Part shown: in pieces, positions 43,151-52,126 of the stretch
How positions within the stretch are numbered: position 1 is the stretch's first letter
How the letters are laid out: each line of letters opens with the position of its first letter
Assembly: GCA_964503895.1 (NCBI GenBank)
Contig: CAZDCF010000001.1
Span: 103,372 to 167,371, forward strand
DNA length: 64,000 nt
Reading direction: 5' to 3'
Source: Nitronereus sp964503895
GTDB lineage: Bacteria > Nitrospirota > Nitrospiria > Nitrospirales > UBA8639
Notes under the pieces: model-generated
What the model was told of the DNA's origin: nothing
The model's database searches: none
Seen by the model: the letters and a program-made list of their open reading frames with translations, nothing else
Translations under genes and position numbers: made by a program

Positions 43151-44854
43151 ATGATCGAGTCCTTCAAACTATGTATTCCTGATGTACCTGAATTTTACGA
43201 AGGGCGGCTCTATTTTATTTTGGGGCCAGGTCTCGGTGATACCGTAAATGATTTCCGCATTCTTCATGAAGTCTTGTCGCGATATCCCTATGCTAAATCA
43301 ATTGTCTATGCCGATCCTCGATGGAAGGGTCTATACGAACTTGTGCCTGAGTTAACTAAGTGCGTCTTGCGTTTTTACGTGCCAGCTCCGTCTGGAGAGC
43401 TAGCGGGAAAGAGGAAGGAAATATCCTATTCGGAAACATTTCTGGGAATCCTTGAGGAAATTGAGACTGAGATTAAAGAGAGCCCAGCCTTTGTGGCTTT
43501 AGGTGGATTTACTTGTCTTGACCAATTGGCTAGGAAGGAACAAAACCTTTTGACTAAAGCTCGATCGATTGGGCTAAGCTTGTCTCCTGAACAATGCCGG
43601 CCTTTTCTTCCTTTGAGCAACCTTCTTCTAGAGGAAGCGCAAGAATTTTTGTGTTCCCAAGGGTTACAGCCAGGACACTATATTGCTATGGCACCGCAAA
43701 CTTGGGCTGATAAGGCTTGGGAACTCTCGTGCTGGCAAAAGCTTAGTCTGGACGCTTATGAGAAACACCAGTTACCGGTTTTAGTGTTTGGTGTCGAGGG
43801 TTGTGAAATTTGGGAGAGCTCGGAAGTTTGTCCGGCGCTTGGCTTGTCGTTACCACTCGTTGCGGCACTCCTTGCCCATGCGCGATGTTTTGTGGGATTA
43901 GATTCAGGTTTGACCCATATTGCCGCATGCTTTGATATCCCAATTGTTGTAATGCAGGCTCAAGGTAAATTTCCGCCATTCCTGGTTGAGCCGCATTCCC
44001 CGTATCGACGAATTCATTTGACTCCTTTTGTGTATGGAAGTACGACTATCCCCGTGGAGTCCGTGCAAGCCTTGGTCCAAGAAACCATGCGCAGTTCATC
44101 ATCTCCTTTGTGTCCACTCTGCGAACAAGTACCATATGTGTTAGGTGCGAATTCTAACAAGGTAGCGTATCTTTGCCGATGCGGGCTTATATTTCGCTTT
44201 GGTGCTGGTCAAGAAAAACCGGTTAAAGCCTCAAATTACAGCGAATTGGACTCATCGCTTCCGGGCAGGGTTGATGGGCTACGTCTTTTGATGAAGCAGT
44301 TACGGAGACAGGAAGAGGGGTGTTTAACGTCTCAACCTGAAGACTCAATAACTAAAGTCTTTGATCATTGGATTGCACGTGAGGTATCTCCTGAAGTGAT
44401 CTTGGCAGATCCAACAGATCGAGAACTCTGGTGGAGCTGGGATGCTGTCAATCATTTGTTGATCTCTTTGGGATGGCAGATTTTTGAAAGCCATGGGAGA
44501 CACAGATCCAAGGGGGGAGGCGCCCCTTATTCCTTTCTCCTGAAGGCTAATTGCAAAGGAGGGGATACTTTCGATGGAATATTACAGGTGCCCTGGGGTA
44601 AAGAGCTTGTGAATATGAAGTGGTCTCTTTATAGCCGATGGTTGTGTTGGGAAAGTTTTGAGCGGTCCAATGAACTTGAAGATTTAGGATGGAGGCTAGC
44701 GAAAGAGGGATGGGAACGAGATGGCCGTGATATCTTGCGTTTTGTGGCTAGGCGGGAATGGCGGGGCCGGACCTGGGGGCGGTTACTTCGTTCCGAGTGG
44801 AAAGCCCTGGGTTCTGGGTTAAAAAATTCACAAGATGTTCCAATATCTGTTTGA
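43151..44854 (+). CDS. GT9-like heptosyltransferase domain joined to a zinc ribbon and an unknown C-terminal domain
   Basis: Residues 1-about 310 have a GT9 fold: the N-terminal FILGPGLGDTVNDFRIL corresponds to the GD motif, and FVGLDSGLTHIAACFDIPIVV is the nucleotide-binding segment. Next comes a zinc ribbon with C321, C324, C342 and C344 (CPLC and CRCG). The remaining 215 residues are rich in Trp, Arg and Glu and do not match a family I know. Similar zinc ribbons often precede sugar methyltransferases, but no SAM-binding glycine motif is visible here. At 567 aa it is far larger than ordinary GT9 enzymes. It lies amid other glycosyltransferase genes. Confidence 0.72.
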   Translation: MIESFKLCIPDVPEFYEGRLYFILGPGLGDTVNDFRILHEVLSRYPYAKSIVYADPRWKGLYELVPELTKCVLRFYVPAPSGELAGKRKEISYSETFLGILEEIETEIKESPAFVALGGFTCLDQLARKEQNLLTKARSIGLSLSPEQCRPFLPLSNLLLEEAQEFLCSQGLQPGHYIAMAPQTWADKAWELSCWQKLSLDAYEKHQLPVLVFGVEGCEIWESSEVCPALGLSLPLVAALLAHARCFVGLDSGLTHIAACFDIPIVVMQAQGKFPPFLVEPHSPYRRIHLTPFVYGSTTIPVESVQALVQETMRSSSSPLCPLCEQVPYVLGANSNKVAYLCRCGLIFRFGAGQEKPVKASNYSELDSSLPGRVDGLRLLMKQLRRQEEGCLTSQPEDSITKVFDHWIAREVSPEVILADPTDRELWWSWDAVNHLLISLGWQIFESHGRHRSKGGGAPYSFLLKANCKGGDTFDGILQVPWGKELVNMKWSLYSRWLCWESFERSNELEDLGWRLAKEGWERDGRDILRFVARREWRGRTWGRLLRSEWKALGSGLKNSQDVPISV

Positions 44855-44914
44855 CAGAAAAGAAAATTTCGAAGGTTTTTGAGGCTGAAAGATAATCTTT
44901 TATGATTGGACAGT

Positions 44915-45673
44915 ATGCGTAAACAAACGATATCTTGCGCCATTGTTGTATTCAATGAAGAAAAAAATATTGCTGATTGTCTAAATACGGCTACATGGAT
45001 GGATGAAATCGTTGTGGTGGATGCTTTTAGCACCGACCGGACTATAGAAATTTGTAAACAATTTACTGAGAGAATTTTTCAACGTCCCTGGAGTGGATTT
45101 GGGGAGCAAAAAAATTTTGCTATTCAGCAGTCGACTTCTGATTGGGTGTTTATATTAGATGCAGATGAGCGAATTACACCTGGATTGCGCCTGGAAATGG
45201 AAGCCGTGCTGGAAGCGAACGATGGAAAAGGTTCGGTTGTCTATTCTGTTCCCAGGCGGAATTATTATTATGGAAAGTGGGTCAGAAATGCGGGCTGTTA
45301 TCCGGACCGGCAATTGCGATTATTTCGCAATGGAGTTGGGCAGCTAAATGATGAAGAACCGCATAATAAGTTTATTTTTGAAGGCAAAAAAGCTGACTTA
45401 ACAGAACCGCTGGATCACTATACTGAACGGACTATCAATGATCATTTTCGAAAATTTCGCAATTTTACAACGCTGGCTGCTCAAGAAAAAAGCAAGGTTA
45501 AAAGTAACGTCTATTGGACGGATTTGGTGGTCCGTCCCTTGTTTACCTTTTATAAATATTTTTTCCCTCGCAAAGGATTCCGTGACGGGATGCATGGATT
45601 TTTAGTCAGCGGATTCGCTAGTATGTATACGTTTGTGAAATATGCGAAATTGTATGAACGAAACAATCCTTGA
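44915..45673 (+). CDS. GT2 family glycosyltransferase (WaaE-like), paralogue of the 40165 gene
   Basis: N terminus SCAIVVFNEEKNIADCL, then VVDAFSTDRTIEI, metal site DADER, and acceptor region PRRNYYYGKWVRNAGCYPDRQLRLF. The C terminus YTFVKYAKLYE is nearly identical to that of the gene at 40165. The ATG at 44915 is chosen over a TTG at 44906; length 252 aa. The pair probably arose by duplication within the locus and may act on successive core sugars. Confidence 0.85.
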   Translation: MRKQTISCAIVVFNEEKNIADCLNTATWMDEIVVVDAFSTDRTIEICKQFTERIFQRPWSGFGEQKNFAIQQSTSDWVFILDADERITPGLRLEMEAVLEANDGKGSVVYSVPRRNYYYGKWVRNAGCYPDRQLRLFRNGVGQLNDEEPHNKFIFEGKKADLTEPLDHYTERTINDHFRKFRNFTTLAAQEKSKVKSNVYWTDLVVRPLFTFYKYFFPRKGFRDGMHGFLVSGFASMYTFVKYAKLYERNNP

Positions 45674-45723
45674 GCAAATTTGGAGAAAGGAAACCGATAA
45701 TTTTCAAAGAGTAACTTCGCGCT

Positions 45724-46866
45724 ATGGCTACCAATGTTGTGTATGTTCATGGAATTGGAGAGATGGGTGGGGCAGAGAAGGATTTACTCTCTTACCTTGA
45801 TTTACTAGATCGCAATGATTTTCATCCGCACGTTGTGTGCCCTGGATCAGGGGATTTTATCCATGAGGTAAAAAAAAGACAGGTACCTGTCTCGGTAGTT
45901 TGTATCCCACCGTTGAGAAAACTGAAAGGCTTAATCAGGGTACCGTTTGCTGTTTTGGAATTGGTTAAGATTTTTCGTCAGTGGCAAATTAATTTTGTTC
46001 ATGTCAATGATTATTGGTGGTTTCCTCAGGCTTATCTTGCTGCGCGAATCTGCAACATCCCTATTGTCGTTCATATAAGGCAGCAAATAGAGCCCGTACG
46101 GATTAAACAGTACTGGCTTCAAAGGTCTGACTATCTTTTTCCTGTGTCTATGGATATCGAGCGTGTTTTGTTGGATATGGGAGTTAACTCGGACCGGATT
46201 AGTGTGACGTATAGTGGAATTGACTCTCATCATTTTTTCAGTTTAAAAGACAAGACAGAATTTTATAGACGATACAATCTAGAAGAAAATCAGGTGGTCA
46301 TCGGGACAATAGCAAATCTTTTTCCAAGAAAAGGATATGAGTATTTGATAGAAGCTTTGGTGGATGTTAAGAAAATCTTTCCAGAAATATGCTGTTTTAT
46401 CGTTGGTGAAGGCCCGGAGCTATATCGCAAAGAACTAGTTAGACTAGTGGAGGAAAAAGGCCTGAACTCCAACGTCATATTTGTTGGGTTCCAAAAAGAC
46501 GTTTATGATTTTTTAAATGCCTTTGATTTGTTTGTCTTGCCATCCCTTATGGAGGGATTTGGTATTGCCTTATTAGAAGCGATGGCCATGAGTAAAGCCA
46601 TTGTCGCTTCTGGTGTGGGAGGTGTTCCAGAAGTTATTACTCATGGCGAGACAGGCCTATTAGTTCCTTCAAAAGATTCAAAATCTCTCGCCGGTGCTAT
46701 TATTAGAATGCTTCAAGATGATCGTATGAGGCAGCGTCTTGGTTTTGCTGCAAGAAAAATTATAGAAACTAAATTTACGCAAGATATTGCAATACAGATA
46801 ATTCAAAATTGCTATTATTTGATTCTAGCTGAGGAGTGTTGTTCTCGGAACTACAACAAGATGTAA
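45724..46866 (+). CDS. GT4 family glycosyltransferase
   Basis: A 380-aa GT-B enzyme. The N-terminal VVYVHGIGEMGGAEKDLLSYL has the GGAE loop; VTYSGIDSHHF joins the two domains; the donor region has IANLFPRKGYEYLIEAL, VGEGPELY and the E-x7-E motif EGFGIALLEAMAMSKAIV. Such enzymes add hexoses or similar from NDP donors. It ends the plus-strand run before the minus-strand radical SAM gene, 31 bp away. Confidence 0.87.
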   Translation: MATNVVYVHGIGEMGGAEKDLLSYLDLLDRNDFHPHVVCPGSGDFIHEVKKRQVPVSVVCIPPLRKLKGLIRVPFAVLELVKIFRQWQINFVHVNDYWWFPQAYLAARICNIPIVVHIRQQIEPVRIKQYWLQRSDYLFPVSMDIERVLLDMGVNSDRISVTYSGIDSHHFFSLKDKTEFYRRYNLEENQVVIGTIANLFPRKGYEYLIEALVDVKKIFPEICCFIVGEGPELYRKELVRLVEEKGLNSNVIFVGFQKDVYDFLNAFDLFVLPSLMEGFGIALLEAMAMSKAIVASGVGGVPEVITHGETGLLVPSKDSKSLAGAIIRMLQDDRMRQRLGFAARKIIETKFTQDIAIQIIQNCYYLILAEECCSRNYNKM

Positions 46867-46897
46867 CGAAGGTAAATGGATGATGGCGATGTGCCTG

Positions 46898-48403
46898 TTA
46901 CTGTAATTGATTGAGTGGGGTTGGTTGCGATGATGACTTAAGCAATTGATTTGGCAGTGAACTTTGTCCCATAGAATGTTCGTAGCGTACGCCTGCTGAG
47001 GCTTCTGGATACGGAATTTCTAAAAAGCCACGGACATCTGCTTCTAGCCAATCTCGTAATCGAACGAGGTCATCAGCTGAAAGACCGTCTGTGTAAACGT
47101 AGGAAGTGTACTCTCCTGGTATGCCCTTATAATATTCAGCGGTTTCATTATAATTCACTTCCACACTATGGAGTCGGTCACCGGTTTTCTGATACGTATA
47201 GGTCCAAATTCTCGATGCTGTTTCCTCGGCTTCATCAAAATAAGGGGTGCCGGGATAAGTTGTAATAACAGTGGTATCAAAGTCGTCTGGCTTGACCAAT
47301 CTCAACCAATCTCGCGTTTCCCTAATTGTTTCCTTTGTTTCACCTGGATGTCCCAAAGACATGAGGGCTTTAACTTTGAGTCCGTGGCGTTTCGCAATTT
47401 CCATGCATCGAGTGTTATCAGCTAATGTAGCTTTCTTCTGAATATTGGTGAGAATGCGTTCGGATCCTGATTCAAATCCAATCAGCAACCAACGGAATCC
47501 CGCTTTATACATGGATTCAGCTTGTTCATCGTTAAAAAGTTCTGCTTTGATGAACCCTCGGAGCCGGAATTCTACTCCCAGATCTAGTTGTGTTTGTGCA
47601 ATGAGTGACATTAGTTCAATCACTTTTGGATTGACGTTGAGTTCGTCATCATAGAGCATGAATCCCTTTGTCCCATATTGCTTATAAAGATGGACCATCT
47701 CTTTCATCACGTTGTCGCTGGTCCGGGTACGAACACGTCGAAGAGAAGGACTCATTCTGCCTCCGCAAAATCCACATCCAAAAGGACAGCCCAATTGGGC
47801 GATCATAGAGAGGGCAGGCACGCCGTCTATCGCGTAATGATAGCTGTCTACATCAATTAGATGGCGGGCAGGAAAAGGAAGTTCATTCAAGAGGGAGTTA
47901 GTTAAAAACATTTTGGATTGAGGATTATCTCCATCGACGATTTTTGGTGGTGAATCGCTTAAAGCTTCAAAAATTGCTAACTCGCCATCCCCAGTAGCTA
48001 ACACGTCGTACTGTTGTTGAAGTTGTTGAAATGCTTCGGTAGCTCTTCCCCTCACGTTGCGCTTACATTCATTTTTGAATGCCGAATGGACGAGGGTGGT
48101 ATGGGGACCCCCTAGGATAATTCGAGAATCGGGGAGTTGAGTTCGAAGCACAGTTTGGATCTTGCCGGCGGCTGGGATTTGAGGGGTAGTGGCGGTTAGA
48201 CCGAAGTTTCGAATTGGAGTGATTCTTGAATAGTCTCGTACAACTTCTTCGTAGTTTTCAACTCCTGATAAATCTAAAACGTCCACTGAATATCCAGCAT
48301 TCTCCAACACCGCAGCGATGCGGAGGATTCCTAGACTCATGAACACTCGTTCGTCCAAAAGGAAAACCGAAGGGGGAATGATAAGGCAGATGGATTGCGT
48401 CAT
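46898..48403 (-). CDS. Cobalamin-binding-type radical SAM protein
   Basis: The N-terminal 200 residues have the fold of B12-binding radical SAM proteins (LGILRIAAVLENAGYSVDVLDL, IILGGPHTT, VLATGDGELAIFEAL). The 4Fe-4S motif CxxxCxxC is C206/C210/C213 in CPFGCGFC, followed by a TIM-barrel core (LYDDELNV, WLLIGFESGSERIL, SLGHPGET). The DxHxxG motif for base-off B12 is not evident. Relatives methylate or rearrange unactivated carbons, including sugars and hopanoids (HpnP). The substrate is unknown. The ATG at 48403 is chosen over a TTG at 48418. A glycosyltransferase-like gene lies upstream on the same strand. Confidence 0.82.
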   Translation of the reverse strand: MTQSICLIIPPSVFLLDERVFMSLGILRIAAVLENAGYSVDVLDLSGVENYEEVVRDYSRITPIRNFGLTATTPQIPAAGKIQTVLRTQLPDSRIILGGPHTTLVHSAFKNECKRNVRGRATEAFQQLQQQYDVLATGDGELAIFEALSDSPPKIVDGDNPQSKMFLTNSLLNELPFPARHLIDVDSYHYAIDGVPALSMIAQLGCPFGCGFCGGRMSPSLRRVRTRTSDNVMKEMVHLYKQYGTKGFMLYDDELNVNPKVIELMSLIAQTQLDLGVEFRLRGFIKAELFNDEQAESMYKAGFRWLLIGFESGSERILTNIQKKATLADNTRCMEIAKRHGLKVKALMSLGHPGETKETIRETRDWLRLVKPDDFDTTVITTYPGTPYFDEAEETASRIWTYTYQKTGDRLHSVEVNYNETAEYYKGIPGEYTSYVYTDGLSADDLVRLRDWLEADVRGFLEIPYPEASAGVRYEHSMGQSSLPNQLLKSSSQPTPLNQLQ

Positions 48404-48470
48404 GAAATCGTTTGGCAAAAGGCCGTGGGTATGGGCAAATTGCTGTTGGGATCCAGTTATTATCTAATGC

Positions 48471-49583
48471 TTACAGATCTTTTCGGCAAATATCAAGAAA
48501 GTATTCCGCCCTTTTTTCGCAAGTATGGTAATTTATCAGGTGTTGGTAACCTTTTTCGACGATTTCCTGGCGTTCGGCCTCGTGTTGAATATAGAATTCA
48601 GCTAATTCCATGATGTCACTTAAGTTTCGCTGAAAAAAAACAGCATGAGTTTTATGAATGAAGTTATTTGGTATGACGGAGTAAGGAATATCTGATAACA
48701 GCAATGTTTTACAGGCGACAATTTCATAATACCGAATGGGCGGAGTAAATCCTCCTCCGCGAAGACAAAGGGCGACTTTTGACCGAAAAATTTGATCGAA
48801 ATAGGGATTGTTTCCGTGGCTGTCTGGATCTGGAGAAAGTTTGGAAACTTCGTAATTGGGGGGAGATGCGTCAGAGGGAAAATACTTGTCCTTTAAGCGC
48901 TTTGTCCAGGACTCCTTCATCTTGTATGGCCGGTCGTCTTGATTTCTGTATAGACCTCCATTGAATTGAAATGTCGTCGCGTGCTTTAACATCGAGATCA
49001 CTTTAGGCCGGCATGGATGGGACGAACGTCCGGTATAGGAGATATCAAGGGTGCGCTCTAAATTGGGATTTGGAGGAATGGTTTGAAGGGCTACTCCCAG
49101 AGGAAGAGGAAAGGTGCGGCGAAATAGAGAACGATTCCAGCGAAAGGATTGAGCGGCATCGATAAAGTCCCAAATCTGGTTTCGTGTTCCCCAAATGTAG
49201 TCACGTTTGAAATACAATTGAATAGGATAGCGCGCTAACAAATCATGTCTGATCCGGCTGTCTTCTTCGCCATCAAGTATAACCAAGGGCGGCATTGGGG
49301 CTTTGGCGTGCAGTAAGGAATTTAAGGTATTCAAGGCAATAGATCGAGGCGAAAAACAGATGAGAGAAAATTCGCGTTGGTGGAGTCTTTCAATAACTTC
49401 CTCTTGAGAAAGAGAGGGGCTTAAGGATTGCGGAACGAACCACACTTTTGCAGAAGGGTCATGGTAGGTGGGTTTGTGAGGGAAGTCCACAACGTTGTTT
49501 GATCCCAGGAGGGAGCATAGCCCGGTATACATTTGGTCCGTTTGATGGTCGGGAGCAGGGAGGGTAATAAAAAGAATTTTCAT
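48471..49583 (-). CDS. CgeB-like glycosyltransferase family protein
   Basis: A 370-aa protein with two Rossmann-like halves. The N terminus is KILFITLPAPDHQTDQMY; the second half shows LDISYTGRSSHPCRP, then SKVALCLRGGGFTPPIRYYEIVACKTLLLSD, which matches the donor-binding region of CgeB/exostosin-like glycosyltransferases (R-x-YE and xxG patterns), and IMELAEFYIQ. The start ATG at 49583 has AAGGA 5 nt upstream. It is on the opposite strand to the core genes, next to the radical SAM gene, so the two may form a separate modification unit. Confidence 0.68.
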   Translation of the reverse strand: MKILFITLPAPDHQTDQMYTGLCSLLGSNNVVDFPHKPTYHDPSAKVWFVPQSLSPSLSQEEVIERLHQREFSLICFSPRSIALNTLNSLLHAKAPMPPLVILDGEEDSRIRHDLLARYPIQLYFKRDYIWGTRNQIWDFIDAAQSFRWNRSLFRRTFPLPLGVALQTIPPNPNLERTLDISYTGRSSHPCRPKVISMLKHATTFQFNGGLYRNQDDRPYKMKESWTKRLKDKYFPSDASPPNYEVSKLSPDPDSHGNNPYFDQIFRSKVALCLRGGGFTPPIRYYEIVACKTLLLSDIPYSVIPNNFIHKTHAVFFQRNLSDIMELAEFYIQHEAERQEIVEKGYQHLINYHTCEKRAEYFLDICRKDL

Positions 49584-50072
49584 GAAATTCCTTAATAGCC
49601 TATTCTACTCATGTTTGTTGCATGGACAGTTTTTGGTAAACCCTAATTTCTCGATCAGAGATCTTAGCTATGGCGAATCCAACTAATAACAAATTTACTA
49701 GTGTTTTGAAAATGTTATGGAAAGTGGAAAGGTGATGCCATCTTCTCAGGAACCTAGTTAGAGCTTTGCTAGCGCTGGGTTTATCAAATGTGAAGATTTT
49801 TCAAAGTTTTTAGGCAGTTCAATTTCTCTCTTGCTTGTAATTTCCAAAGTCTGGTATTGGAGGGAACCGGGAGAAAATGACAAGGGCCCTTGAGGAAGGG
49901 ATTGCCATCTTTATTCTAGGAAGAATTGTTCTTCCATTGCTTCTTGAGCCTTAGCTGACAAACCGTTGGCACAGTCTAAAGGAGGAATCATGGTGTCGCA
50001 AGAAAACTGTGGAGTAGGACATGTTTAACCCCTCCCTCTAACTAGAGTGGAGTGCTGCTAGGAGGAACTGAG
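49584..50072. other. Divergent intergenic region with one micro-ORF
   Basis: About 490 bp between the CgeB-like gene and the next plus-strand gene, with no long reading frame. One short frame has an excellent ribosome site: AAAGGAGG (49978-49985) then ATG at 49990, coding only MVSQENCGVGHV before TAA (50026-50028). It could be a leader peptide or the remnant of a lost gene. No promoter could be chosen with confidence. Confidence 0.4.
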
Positions 50073-50891
50073 TTGCGTCTTCATTGTTTTGTGTGTGCTT
50101 CACCTTTGTTCCCTGAGGATTGGGTTAAGGATCAAGAAGTCCATCTCAGCTATTTGAAGAGGAATATTGATTCTATTCCCCAGGACGAAGTCATTCTGAC
50201 TGTTATCCAAAATGGGTGTAAATTTCCCATCCAACAGGTGAGTTGTATCCGGAATCCTTTAGTTAAAAATGTGGCCTACAATTGGCTTTTGTGTGATACC
50301 AATTGCCAAGGAGATTACTGGCTATTTCTTCCTGAGGATTGTTTGGTCAAGCCGTTAGGATGGGAGCAAATACAAAGGCATATGAAGAAGGCTAAAGAAT
50401 GTTTCACGTTATCAAAAGACCCCAAGGCTATTATTGGTAAGAGAGGGATCTTTCAGAATGTTTCTAAAGAAATTCAAACTTTGTGTGATATGAATTTCCT
50501 TGGAAAAGAAATCGGATGTGTGGTGTTGCGCGGGGAATTGGGGCGATTTGGTCTTCATTGTCTCACGAAAAATTGGGAAGAGATTTCTCAAAATCCTGTC
50601 CGTTGGGGTAATGAGTTGTATGAGACAATGACGCTTCCTGGCCTTCCCGGCAGTAATCATGCATTAGGACGGCCAATTCTCCAAGATTATGGGTTTGACG
50701 GGTGGAAAGGCACCGAAGAGGAATTAGGGAAAGCGTTCATGGAAATTATTTCAAAGAGTTTGGATTCGCAACGACAACAAGCAGATTCGCAGAAAGACCT
50801 CATTGCCCATTATGGCCCATTGATATGTGAAGTGCCTTATAAGGGTATGGTGTCCGAATTTATAGATAGGCTAAAAGGCAGATATTCTTGA
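50073..50891 (+). CDS. Hypothetical protein with a possible GT-A glycosyltransferase fold
   Basis: A 272-aa protein. The start is taken as TTG 50073 with GGAGG (50061-50065) 7 nt upstream, rather than a GTG at 50052 that would place the ribosome site inside the gene. The order of segments resembles a small GT2: an N-terminal strand with LHCFVCASPLF, alternating strands and helices, and DYWLFLPEDCLVKPLGW around residue 80-95, reminiscent of the DxD region. No family can be named with assurance. It has eight or more cysteines, unusual for its neighbours. Confidence 0.6.
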   Translation: MRLHCFVCASPLFPEDWVKDQEVHLSYLKRNIDSIPQDEVILTVIQNGCKFPIQQVSCIRNPLVKNVAYNWLLCDTNCQGDYWLFLPEDCLVKPLGWEQIQRHMKKAKECFTLSKDPKAIIGKRGIFQNVSKEIQTLCDMNFLGKEIGCVVLRGELGRFGLHCLTKNWEEISQNPVRWGNELYETMTLPGLPGSNHALGRPILQDYGFDGWKGTEEELGKAFMEIISKSLDSQRQQADSQKDLIAHYGPLICEVPYKGMVSEFIDRLKGRYS

Positions 50892-50940
50892 AGCCTGCTG
50901 TAGCTAACTAAGCACTTAGCAAAATGGGTGCTCTGACCTC

Positions 50941-52047
50941 ATGAAAATTGGTTTTGATGCAACTTCTGTGATCCATCCTGTAGGAGGGATCTCACGCTAT
51001 ACAAAGAATTTATTAGGTGCCATTGTCGAGTTAAAAAATGAGGATACGGTTGTTGGGTATATTCCAGTTGGCGCTCGTTCTCAATCGGAATGGTCATTTG
51101 ATAATTACAGTGATAGGGTAAAATGGGTAGAAATTAATCCCTATACATTTCGTCGTCGTGGAGCCATTGATCAATTAGATCTGTACCATGGGACAAATTT
51201 TAAGTTGCAGACATCGGGCCGATATGGGACTGTGTTGACTATTCATGATCTTTGGCTAGATCGACACCCTGAATATTCAAAAAAACTATTTGGCCAACGA
51301 TTTTCTTTTTTTCGAACACGTCGAAGAGTTCTGGAAGCGAATCGGGTTATAGCAGTTTCTCATTTTACAGCATTAGAAATCCAAGATCTGTATGGGATTT
51401 CCCCGGAAAAAATTTCGGTAATTCATCACGGAGTTTCGTCAGATTTTTTCCCCGATTTAGACAAAAGTAAATTTATCAAACTTATTCAAAAATATGGCCT
51501 TCCAACGGGACCATATATTCTCTTTCTTGGAGGAGCAGATCCAAGAAAAAATCACAAAACACTGTTCCAATCTTTTGCCCATCACACCCATTTAAGTAGG
51601 ACATGTAACCTCATAGCAGTCGGTAGTCTTGAATCGCGAGGGGAAAACCTGTTGCAAACAAGTGATTCGCTAGGATTGAAGGGGAAAATCTATCCCGTGA
51701 GTACTGTCTCTCATGAAGAACTTCGCCTGTTGTATTCGTTTGCTGAGGTGTTCGTCTATCCTTCCCGGTATGAAGGATTTGGATTTCCGGTTTTGGAAGC
51801 TATGGCTTGTGGGACACCGGTAATTACTAACAAATCCACTTCACTGCCAGAAGTAGCCGGAGACGCTGCGATTCTGGTAGATGCCGAAGACGAGTCTGCC
51901 TTAGGCGAATCGATGTTGAAGGTCCTTGAAGACCCCTTACTTTGTGAAACCTTAAAGAGAAAAGGTCTCGCCCATAGTCAGGGTTTTTCTTGGATGAAGG
52001 CGGCTCAGAAGACATTGAACGTTTATCGGGAAGTTTGCCAGGGTTAG
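50941..52047 (+). CDS. GT4 family glycosyltransferase (mannosyltransferase-like)
   Basis: A 368-aa GT-B enzyme. The N-terminal IGFDATSVIHPVGGISRYTKNLL is typical of the WbaZ/MtfB-like group. IAVSHFTALEIQDLYG, VIHHGV, ILFLGGADPRKNHKTL and the E-x7-E motif in YEGFGFPVLEAMACGTPVIT are clear. It belongs to the glycan assembly genes and leads into the sugar-nucleotide module after 79 bp. Confidence 0.88.
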   Translation: MKIGFDATSVIHPVGGISRYTKNLLGAIVELKNEDTVVGYIPVGARSQSEWSFDNYSDRVKWVEINPYTFRRRGAIDQLDLYHGTNFKLQTSGRYGTVLTIHDLWLDRHPEYSKKLFGQRFSFFRTRRRVLEANRVIAVSHFTALEIQDLYGISPEKISVIHHGVSSDFFPDLDKSKFIKLIQKYGLPTGPYILFLGGADPRKNHKTLFQSFAHHTHLSRTCNLIAVGSLESRGENLLQTSDSLGLKGKIYPVSTVSHEELRLLYSFAEVFVYPSRYEGFGFPVLEAMACGTPVITNKSTSLPEVAGDAAILVDAEDESALGESMLKVLEDPLLCETLKRKGLAHSQGFSWMKAAQKTLNVYREVCQG

Positions 52048-52126
52048 TTCAGACTTGACCGTCATATATTATTTCTCTAAGAGTGGGCTTGCTCCACAAA
52101 ACAATATCTGAAAAGGAAATGGTTGC

